A stretch of DNA of 5,971 nucleotides from positions 1 to 5,971 of the forward strand of contig JASFRI010000277.1 in the NCBI GenBank assembly GCA_050115015.1, in the 5' to 3' direction. The DNA is from JASFRI01 sp050115015. GTDB lineage: Bacteria > Acidobacteriota > Polarisedimenticolia > CBDVAL01. The notes below the pieces were generated by a model. The model was not told the origin of the DNA, ran no database searches, and worked only from the letters and a program-made list of their open reading frames with translations. The position numbers were made by a program, and so were the translations under genes. This document shows, piece after piece, positions 1 through 5,382 of this stretch; the stretch's first letter is position 1; every line of letters begins with the position of its first letter.

Positions 1-1
1 T

Positions 2-496
2 CGGGCCGTGCAGCGCATCCCCGGGGTCCGCCGCGTCACGGCCTCGGAGCTGCGGGTCGAGCCCCCGCGGCGATCGGACCGCGCGCTGGCCCGGACGATG
101 CGCGAGGTCGTGAAGGCCGTCTCTCCAGAGCTCTCCAGGACCGTCGGCGTCGCCGTGGAGAATGGTGAGGTGACCTTCGCCGGGAACATACCGGACCGGG
201 GTCAGGCCGCGCGCCTGGTCCGCCTCGCCGAGAACGTCGAGGGCGTGCGGGCGGTGAAGAACCTCCTCACGGTCTCCGCCCTGCAGCACCGGCAGGATCG
301 TCACCAGGCCCGGGCCGTCCAGCGTGCCGTGGACGAGATGTTCCCCGGAGAGGGGATCCGCGTCGCGGTCTTCGGAGGCGTCGGCGTGGTCAGCGGCATC
401 GTCGACAGCCTGGAACCCAAGGTGGGGATCGGCGAGCTCCTGGACGACTGGACCTCCCTCCGGCGCACCATCAACAAGATCCAGGTCGCCGGCTGA
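2..496 (+). CDS. Multi-BON-domain protein, 5' end truncated by window edge
   Basis: This is the C-terminal part (164 residues visible) of a protein built from BON domains. BON is the small alpha/beta fold of OsmY-type proteins, which are linked to envelope or osmotic stress and to phospholipid or surface binding. The first visible residues (IPGVRRV, then a short beta-like stretch) look like the tail of one BON domain. A classical second copy spans about residues 26-92, with the patterns VAVENGEVTFAG and VEGVRAVKNLLTV. A more diverged third copy spans about 104-162, with GIRVAVFGGVGVVSGIVDS and a closing INKIQV. The frame is open to the left edge and begins mid-domain, so the GTG at position 8 is not the true start. 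Any signal peptide lies outside the window, so location cannot be judged. It converges on the HAD-OtsB gene with 27 bases between the stop codons. The family call is firm; the exact role is unknown. Confidence 0.85.
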   Translation, partial: RAVQRIPGVRRVTASELRVEPPRRSDRALARTMREVVKAVSPELSRTVGVAVENGEVTFAGNIPDRGQAARLVRLAENVEGVRAVKNLLTVSALQHRQDRHQARAVQRAVDEMFPGEGIRVAVFGGVGVVSGIVDSLEPKVGIGELLDDWTSLRRTINKIQVAG

Positions 497-523
497 AGCC
501 GCGGAGTCCCCGTCAGCGGGCGA

Positions 524-2101
524 TCAGCGGCCGCCGCCGGGCCCGCCCCGGGGCAGCGTGCGGTCCAGCGCCTGGAGGAACCGCGCAACGGCCCCTGGGT
601 CGTCCAGGACGTAGCGGGCGGCGGTGGCTCCGTCCCGGCCCCTGACGACGATTCCCGTCCCGCGCTCGCGGACGGCCCGGAACGCATCCTCGTCGGTCAG
701 ATCATCGCCGATGTAGATCGGGTGAACCGGGCCGGCCGCCGGCCCCTGGAGGTCGAGGACCCACCGGACCCCGTGCCCCTTGTCCCACTGTACGTCCGGC
801 CGGAGCTCGCGCACCTTCCGTCCCTCGGCGATCCGCAGGCGCTTCTCCTGTGCCGCCACGGAACGCACCGTCCGGTTCACGCGATCCCCCGCCACCGCCG
901 CCGCGCGACGGTAGTGAACGGCGACACCGAGGCGCTTTCTCTCCACCTGAACGCCTTCGATCCCCCGGAGCGAGGTTTCCAGCGTGCGCGCCGCGCGCTC
1001 TAGCGCGGGAAGGCAGGCAGCGACCTCCGGGTGCTCCTCCCGCCCTCCCCCCGGCCGGGCCAGCTGAAGGCCATGGCCGCCCACGTACCAGAGTCCATCG
1101 ATCGCCACGCGGCCCATGACATCGTCGAGGTCCCGTCCACTGACCACCGCGACGACCCGTCTCCGGGACAGGGCCGCCAGCGGATCTCGCGCGCTCGGGA
1201 GGAGGCGGGCGTCCTCCGGCCGATCCACGATCGGAGAGAGGGTGCCGTCGAAGTCGAGGAAGACCACAACGCTGTCATCGCCGGCGGAGGCGGCGATCCT
1301 CCCCACATGCTCCAGGGCGTCGGGAAGCGCATCGATGGGCTGGAGAGCCTGTGCGCCGACCCGGACCTCTCCCAGCTCGCGGACGACCGCGTCCGCGCCA
1401 GCCCCGGCGAGCCTCGCGAGGTCCCCGTCCCGGGCGACACCGATCACCCGGTGAAAGCCCCCTTCCCTGGCCGCGCGAACGCCGGCCTCCGCGTCCTCGA
1501 CCACCGCCGCGCTGTCCGGACCGGCACCGAGCTCCCTGGCGGCCTCCAGGAAGACGTCCGGCGCCGGCTTTCCCCGCAGCCCTCGCCGGATGGTCTCCTT
1601 GCCGTCGATGCGGATCTCGAACAGATCCGCCACACCCGCGGCGCGCAGCACCTCCCCCGCGTTGCGGCTCGCCGATATGATCGCGGTACGGATCCCCCGG
1701 GCCTGCAGTCGCCCGACGAGGTCCACCGCATCCTCGAACCGCTCGGCGCCGTCCTCGCGCAGCCGCTCGAGGAAGAGCTCGTTCTTTCGGTTGCCGAGCC
1801 CGTAGATGGTCTCGCGATCCGGCGGGTCATCCGGGTCACCCCGGTCGAGGGCGATGCCGCGGGATTCGAGGAAGCTCCGCACCCCGTCGTAGCGCGGCTT
1901 GCCGTCCACGTGACGCTCGTAGTCCTTCTGGCCGAAAGGTTCGCTGCCGCCACCGCGGCGTGCCAGGAACTCGTCGAACATCGCCTTCCAGGCCCGGGCG
2001 TGCGTGGTTGCGGTATCCGTCACGACGCCATCCATGTCGAAGATCACCGCCCGGCACCGAAGTGGGTCGAGCTGGACCCCCGAGTGGCCCTGTTCCGTCA
2101 C
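524..2101 (-). CDS. otsB: Two-domain HAD protein: beta-phosphoglucomutase-like domain fused to trehalose-6-phosphate phosphatase
   Basis: A 525-residue cytosolic enzyme with two HAD domains. The C-terminal domain (about residues 258-515) is OtsB, which dephosphorylates trehalose 6-phosphate. It shows FLDFDGTLSPI (nucleophile D283, acid/base D285), VVSGRD (S321), WDKGHG (K441) and IYIGDDLTDEDAF (D466, D467). The N-terminal domain (about 15-245) resembles beta-phosphoglucomutases linked to GH65 phosphorylases: FDMDGVVTDT (D22, D24), VDGKPRYDGVRSF, YGLGNRKNELF, IISASRN (S143), GKPAPDVF (K178) and VVEDAEAGV (E202, D203). Both active sites look intact. The order and the linker (VGA...PDALEHV) recall mycobacterial OtsB1, minus its C-terminal GH65 domain; that comparison is from memory. 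I chose the GTG at 2101 because it overlaps the otsA stop (GTGA). An in-frame start at 2161 would add 20 residues lying inside otsA. The tail is Gly/Pro/Arg-rich. The OtsB role is secure; the substrate of the first domain is inferred. Confidence 0.92.
   Translation of the reverse strand: MTEQGHSGVQLDPLRCRAVIFDMDGVVTDTATTHARAWKAMFDEFLARRGGGSEPFGQKDYERHVDGKPRYDGVRSFLESRGIALDRGDPDDPPDRETIYGLGNRKNELFLERLREDGAERFEDAVDLVGRLQARGIRTAIISASRNAGEVLRAAGVADLFEIRIDGKETIRRGLRGKPAPDVFLEAARELGAGPDSAAVVEDAEAGVRAAREGGFHRVIGVARDGDLARLAGAGADAVVRELGEVRVGAQALQPIDALPDALEHVGRIAASAGDDSVVVFLDFDGTLSPIVDRPEDARLLPSARDPLAALSRRRVVAVVSGRDLDDVMGRVAIDGLWYVGGHGLQLARPGGGREEHPEVAACLPALERAARTLETSLRGIEGVQVERKRLGVAVHYRRAAAVAGDRVNRTVRSVAAQEKRLRIAEGRKVRELRPDVQWDKGHGVRWVLDLQGPAAGPVHPIYIGDDLTDEDAFRAVRERGTGIVVRGRDGATAARYVLDDPGAVARFLQALDRTLPRGGPGGGR
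2098..2101 (-). promoter_or_regulatory. GTGA start/stop overlap coupling otsA to the HAD-OtsB gene
   Basis: On the minus strand the four bases GTGA hold both the GTG start of the HAD-OtsB gene (2101-2099) and the TGA stop of otsA (2100-2098). Upstream there is only a weak purine stretch (GGCAGCGAG), not a clear Shine-Dalgarno. This fits translation by ribosomes finishing otsA, which would keep synthase and phosphatase in step. The overlap is seen directly; the coupling is inferred. Confidence 0.75.
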
Positions 2102-3579
2102 GATTGCGATGCTCGCTGCCGCGTGGCGTCGTACTGCGCCCGGAGGAACCTCTCGACCCACCAGTAGATGTCATTCCGACGGACCACCTCCCGCATCTTG
2201 CTGATCCGGCGGCGCTTCTCCTCCGCCGCCATCGTCACCGCGCGGTAGATCCCATCCGCCGTGCTCTCCACGTGGTAGGGATTGACCAGGATGGCGTCGC
2301 TCAGCTCCTTGCACGCCCCCGCGAACCGGGACAGCACCAGGGACCCGTTGCCGTCCACCTGGGAGACGACGTACTCCTTCGCGACGAGGTTCATCCCATC
2401 GCGCAGTGGCGTGACCAGCCCGACGTCCGCGGCGCGGTAGTAGGCGACGAGTTGCTCCTGCGAATGGCCCTCGTAGCGGTAGTCGATGGGAAGGCACCCC
2501 TTCCCCCCGAAGCGCCCGTTAATGCGACCAACCATCTGCTCGATCTTCTCGCGCATCGATCGGTATGCATCGACCTTGCTCCGGCTCGGGGCGGAGAGCT
2601 GGATGAAGGTGAAGTTGCCCTGGATCTCCGGGTGGCGTGACAGCATGGCCTCGATGGCGCGTAGCCGTTCCAGGATCCCCTTCGTGTAGTCGAGGCGATC
2701 CACTCCGAGGGCGAGGACACCCGCGCGGTAGTTGTCCCGGATGCGGCGGATCTCGGCGTCGATGCCGGGCCGACTCGCCATGCGTTCGAAGGCATCGCAG
2801 TCGATGCTGATGGGAAACGCGCCCAGGGCGATCTTCCGCCCGTCCTTCCGGGCCCAGCTACCGCTGTCGGAGTACTGGAGGTTCGTGGTCTCGGCCACCA
2901 TGCGGAGAAAGTTCCTGGCGTACGAGGGCGTGTGGAAACCGACCAGGTCGGCACCGAGCAGCCCGTCGAGGATCTCGCCGGCGTTCCTGTCGACCTGGAA
3001 CAGCTCGGGGGCGGGAAACGGGATGTGCAGGAAGAACCCGATATGGGCGTCGGGGAGCTCCCGGCGGATCATCCCGGGCACCAGCATCAGGTGGTAATCG
3101 TGGACCCAGATGTAGTCTCCCTCCTGGTATTCTTCGATGATCCTGGAGGCAAACTTCCGGTTCACCTGCACATAGGCCCGCCAGTCCTCCTCGTTGAACT
3201 CGCAGTATTCCTGGAAGTAATGGAAGAGAGGCCAGATCGCCCTGTTGGCGTACCCGAGATAGTACCTCGCGACCTCGTCCTCCGTGAGCTCGAGGGGCCG
3301 GAGCTCGTAGGAAACCGCTCCATCGAGTCGCTCCGATACGTCGATCGCCCGGGGAACCGGTGTATGGCTACCGGTCCAGCCGAACCACAGACCGCCGGTG
3401 GAGCGCATCACCGGGTCCATCGCGGTGACCAGGCCACCAAGGCCTTTCTCGAGCCGGACCCGGTCACCCTCGACCTCGATGCGGTAGGGAAGGCGATTGC
3501 TGACGACGAGGAACCGCCGTGGCAGCAGCCTGCGATCCAGCGCAAATGGTGCAGCGTCCGTGGCATCCCTCGTGATCAA
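2098..3579 (-). CDS. otsA: Trehalose-6-phosphate synthase (GT20 glycosyltransferase)
   Basis: A 493-residue retaining GT20 enzyme that joins glucose from UDP-glucose (or another nucleotide-glucose) to glucose 6-phosphate, giving trehalose 6-phosphate in the cytosol. Family landmarks appear in order: VVSNRLP (R29), the GLGGL loop (G48-G49), WFGW, IWPLFHY (Y107 and W116 for the sugar phosphate), VHDYHL (D161), HIPFP (H185), GVDRLDYTKGI (R295 and K300, phosphate binding), and DGMNLVAKEYV (D394 and E402). The spacing between these residues matches the E. coli enzyme (D130/H154, R262/K267, D361/E369). Length is typical (E. coli has 474). The start is TTG, chosen because AAAGGAGAGGA lies just upstream with AGGAG 9 nt from it; no ATG fits as well. 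The stop overlaps the start of the HAD-OtsB gene. Glucosylglycerol-phosphate synthase is a related alternative, but the coupled OtsB argues for trehalose. Confidence 0.95.
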   Translation of the reverse strand: MITRDATDAAPFALDRRLLPRRFLVVSNRLPYRIEVEGDRVRLEKGLGGLVTAMDPVMRSTGGLWFGWTGSHTPVPRAIDVSERLDGAVSYELRPLELTEDEVARYYLGYANRAIWPLFHYFQEYCEFNEEDWRAYVQVNRKFASRIIEEYQEGDYIWVHDYHLMLVPGMIRRELPDAHIGFFLHIPFPAPELFQVDRNAGEILDGLLGADLVGFHTPSYARNFLRMVAETTNLQYSDSGSWARKDGRKIALGAFPISIDCDAFERMASRPGIDAEIRRIRDNYRAGVLALGVDRLDYTKGILERLRAIEAMLSRHPEIQGNFTFIQLSAPSRSKVDAYRSMREKIEQMVGRINGRFGGKGCLPIDYRYEGHSQEQLVAYYRAADVGLVTPLRDGMNLVAKEYVVSQVDGNGSLVLSRFAGACKELSDAILVNPYHVESTADGIYRAVTMAAEEKRRRISKMREVVRRNDIYWWVERFLRAQYDATRQRASQS

Positions 3580-3584
3580 AGCTG

Positions 3585-3595
3585 TCCTCTCCTTT
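3585..3595 (-). promoter_or_regulatory. Strong ribosome binding site that fixes the TTG start of otsA
   Basis: The minus strand reads AAAGGAGAGGA here. Its AGGAG core (3593-3589) lies 9 nt before the TTG at 3579-3577. It is the best Shine-Dalgarno match before any gene in the window and is the main reason for accepting a rare TTG start. Confidence 0.8.
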
Positions 3596-3681
3596 CCGGG
3601 CCCGCGTCATCTCCGGAGGGCGGAGACACGACGGCCTCTGGCGCAGGACGACACAGGATCGATGGTGGGTCCCTTGACTAG

Positions 3682-3711
3682 ACTATATCGCGTCGGCGGC
3701 GTCGCCTTCAA
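3682..3711 (-). promoter_or_regulatory. Predicted sigma70-like promoter of the otsA-otsB operon
   Basis: On the minus strand a -35 box TTGAAG (3711-3706; four of six to TTGACA) and a -10 box TATAGT (3687-3682; five of six to TATAAT) are separated by 18 nt. They sit in the only clearly AT-richer patch of the gap between the dehydrogenase and otsA. Transcription would start near 3675, giving a leader of about 95 nt before the TTG codon. The boxes are seen directly; activity is inferred. The match implies the housekeeping sigma factor or a close relative. Confidence 0.6.
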
Positions 3712-3760
3712 ATGCTGCCGAGGCGTGGCGTGTCCCGACCTTCCGCCGGCGTCCACCGGG

Positions 3761-4747
3761 TCACGGCACGATGACCGCAGCCCCCTCGAGGCGCCCGTCG
3801 CGGAGATCCGAGAGGGCCTGGTTGACCCCCTCGAGGGGATACTCCCGAACGGTGGTTCGCACCGGGATCTCCGGCGCCAACCCGAGGAAATCTTCACCGT
3901 CCGTCCGGGTGAGATTCGCGACGGACCGGACCACTCTCTCCCCCCAGAGAATCTCGTACGGGAAGGAGGGGATGTCGCTCATGTGGATCCCGCCACAGAC
4001 CACCGTCCCCCCCTTGCGAACCGCGCGGAGCGCCGCGGGAACGAGATCGCCCACCGGGGCGAACAGGATGGCGGCATCCAGCAACGTGGGCGGCGCTTCG
4101 TCGGAGCCGCCGGACCATGAGGCTCCGAGGTCCCTGGCGAATCGCTGCGCGGAAACGTCGCCCGGTCTCGTGAAGGCGAACACCTCCACACCGTCGTGGC
4201 GCGCCACCTGGGCGAGGATATGGGCCGCCGCGCCGAATCCGTACAGGCCGATCGTCCCGACATCGCCGGCCATCCGGTAACAGCGGAACCCGATCAGACC
4301 GGCGCAGAGCAGAGGGGCCGCCTGCACGGCTGGATATCCCTCCGGGACCGGGAAAGCGAAGCGGACGTCGGCGACGCAGCGCTCCGCGAAGCCACCATCG
4401 AGATGGTAGCCGGTGAATCGGGCCCGTTCGCAGAGGTTCTCCGCCCCTGCTGCGCAGTAGCGGCAGCTCCCGCAGGTCCAGCCCAGCCACGGCACCCCGA
4501 CCCGCATCCCCGCAGCCAGTTTCCCCGTGTCTTTCCCAGCCTCGCGGACGATCCCCACCACCTGGTGTCCCGGGATGAGCGGCAAGGAGGGCTCGGGGAG
4601 GTCGCCGTCGAGGATGTGCAGATCCGTGCGGCAGACGGCGCAGGCCTCCACGTCGATGGCCACCCGGCCGGCGCCCGGCGCCGGATCCTGGTGATCCTCG
4701 TGCAGCTCCAGGGGCTTTCCGACCGCCGCCATCACCATCGCTCGCAT
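3761..4747 (-). CDS. Zinc-dependent alcohol dehydrogenase, MDR superfamily (AdhA-like)
   Basis: A 328-residue cytosolic oxidoreductase interconverting an alcohol and an aldehyde with NAD(P). The N-terminal GroES-like half has catalytic-zinc ligands C39 (CAVCRTDLH), H61 (IPGHQVVG) and C148 (APLLCAGLIGFR), and a structural-zinc cluster C92, C95, C98, C106. The Rossmann half begins at about residue 163 with the GLYGFGAAAH loop, followed by VFAFTRPG; C-terminal landmarks are GGTVVCGGIHMSDIP and the ending LEGAAVIVP. The layout is that of the AdhA-like 'zinc-binding alcohol dehydrogenase family' (TIGR02822 type). One detail: Gln follows the zinc-ligand His, where classical ADHs have Glu (GHE). The ATG start is supported by GAGG (4760-4757) 9 nt upstream. 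It lies 61 bp after the coiled-coil gene on the same strand. The substrate cannot be read from sequence. An aldehyde-detoxifying or fermentative role under stress is inferred from the neighbours. Confidence 0.9.
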   Translation of the reverse strand: MRAMVMAAVGKPLELHEDHQDPAPGAGRVAIDVEACAVCRTDLHILDGDLPEPSLPLIPGHQVVGIVREAGKDTGKLAAGMRVGVPWLGWTCGSCRYCAAGAENLCERARFTGYHLDGGFAERCVADVRFAFPVPEGYPAVQAAPLLCAGLIGFRCYRMAGDVGTIGLYGFGAAAHILAQVARHDGVEVFAFTRPGDVSAQRFARDLGASWSGGSDEAPPTLLDAAILFAPVGDLVPAALRAVRKGGTVVCGGIHMSDIPSFPYEILWGERVVRSVANLTRTDGEDFLGLAPEIPVRTTVREYPLEGVNQALSDLRDGRLEGAAVIVP

Positions 4748-4808
4748 GGGGGGAATCCTCGCGGCGTCACGGCGGGCTCACGGCCGGCCTCCGACGTCTC
4801 GCTCGATT

Positions 4809-5282
4809 CTAGTCGACCGCGCCACGGTCCCGGTAGTAGGCCTCGATGAGCCACAGCTGGGCCTCCCGTCCCAGGTCCTTCCGCCGCCCGAGCCAGTCCA
4901 GGAGGCGGTCCCGCATGGCCCCGGCCGGGCCTCCCGGCTCATTGCTCCCCGTCGCGTCGCGGGCCTTCCGGATCAGCTCCTCCACCCCGCCGGTGAGGCG
5001 CTCATGCTCCTCGAGCAGTCGCTGCTGGCGACGCTCCAGGTCCTCGACCCGGTGGGCGAGCTCCGGGTCCGCGCGCAGAACCTGCTGCAGAACGGCCACG
5101 CGGGCCCTGGCCGCGCCGTGAAGCGCGTCGTGAAGCGCCGCCAGGGCCTCCTTCACCCGTCGCGCCCACGGACCCACCTCGCCCGGGACGATGGGCTCTC
5201 GGACCATCTCCTCCAGCGCACGGGCCCGCGCGTCCACATCGGGATTCTGGCGAGGTGACGGATGACTGTCGTACCGGCTCAT
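4809..5282 (-). CDS. Small helical coiled-coil protein of unknown function
   Basis: I do not recognise this 157-residue protein. It has no signal peptide, membrane segment or cysteine, and appears almost wholly alpha-helical. A charged N-terminal helix (about residues 15-30) is followed by a Pro/Gly break and a long amphipathic helix (about 37-68). Residues 75-108 have the Glu/Arg/Leu heptad look of a coiled coil (RVEDLERRQQRLLEEHERL). A Gly/Asn/Pro-rich linker (111-121) leads to a C-terminal helical piece with LLDWLGRR and an aromatic end (EAQLWLIEAYYRDRG). The ATG at 5282 is the first available start, but no Shine-Dalgarno precedes it, so the true start may lie downstream. The opposite strand is also open for most of this length, but that reading lacks a protein-like pattern. 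Position between a BON gene and a dehydrogenase suggests a stress-cluster accessory protein; no function is assigned. Confidence 0.7.
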   Translation of the reverse strand: MSRYDSHPSPRQNPDVDARARALEEMVREPIVPGEVGPWARRVKEALAALHDALHGAARARVAVLQQVLRADPELAHRVEDLERRQQRLLEEHERLTGGVEELIRKARDATGSNEPGGPAGAMRDRLLDWLGRRKDLGREAQLWLIEAYYRDRGAVD

Positions 5283-5314
5283 GGCGACGGTGGGCAGGGA
5301 TGGGGGGCGGGAAG

Positions 5315-5341
5315 GGGAAGCGCCCGTGGCGGGCGCTTCCC
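5315..5341 (-). terminator. Perfect 12-bp GC-rich hairpin after the BON gene (probable terminator)
   Basis: GGGAAGCGCCCG (5315-5326) and its exact reverse complement CGGGCGCTTCCC (5330-5341) are separated by three bases. The stem would start 41 nt after the stop codon of the minus-strand BON gene. On that strand it is followed by a C-rich, T-poor tract, so it lacks the classical U-run. It could be a non-canonical intrinsic terminator, as often seen at high GC, or a 3'-end stabilising or attenuating structure between this gene and the next. Being symmetrical, it would fold on either strand. Confidence 0.65.
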
Positions 5342-5382
5342 GTCGGGGAGCCGGATCATGGACGCAAGCGGTATCACCGGTG

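Larger units (their letters stand above)
3580..3760 (-). other. Intergenic region between the alcohol dehydrogenase and otsA
   Basis: This 181-bp gap is the longest non-coding stretch in the window. It carries the predicted otsA promoter, a leader of about 95 nt and the otsA ribosome binding site. In the leader, CTCCG/CGGAG (3611-3625) could form a 5-bp stem with a 5-nt loop, too small to call a riboswitch or attenuator. I see no convincing terminator after the dehydrogenase stop (3761), so read-through into otsA is possible. TAGTC occurs twice in tandem just after the -10 box, with no known meaning. Confidence 0.6.

Noticed and set aside
8..10. GTG as the start of the left BON gene
   Set aside because: The frame stays open to the window edge and the sequence here is already the end of a BON domain.
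498..531. Possible bidirectional terminator between the convergent BON and HAD-OtsB genes
   Set aside because: Only a 4-bp CCCG/CGGG stem (509-520) and a distant GCCGC/GCGGC pair are present, with no T-runs. This is common by chance at this GC content.
2102..2161. Longer N-terminus (20 extra residues) for the HAD-OtsB protein
   Set aside because: It would lie wholly inside the otsA 3' end and adds no domain sequence. The GTG at 2101 forms a standard 4-base overlap.
1031..2167. Long open frame (378 codons) on the plus strand, antisense to the HAD-OtsB gene
   Set aside because: High-GC DNA opens antisense frames readily. The translation shows no domain pattern, while the minus strand carries two complete HAD motif sets.
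3611..3625. Hairpin in the otsA leader as a riboswitch or attenuator
   Set aside because: A 5-bp stem with a 5-nt loop and no conserved aptamer pattern is too little to support the claim.
2932..3681. Plus-strand open frame covering the 5' half of otsA and its promoter
   Set aside because: It is antisense to strongly conserved GT20 motifs and reads through the promoter and leader; composition is shadow-like.
4782..4789. GGCCGGCC palindrome between the coiled-coil gene and the dehydrogenase
   Set aside because: An 8-bp GC palindrome is expected by chance here and is not tied to a repeat or promoter element.
4746..5258. Open frame on the plus strand, antisense to the coiled-coil gene
   Set aside because: No recognisable fold or ribosome site, and it starts inside the dehydrogenase start region. 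The minus-strand reading has coherent helical and heptad patterns.
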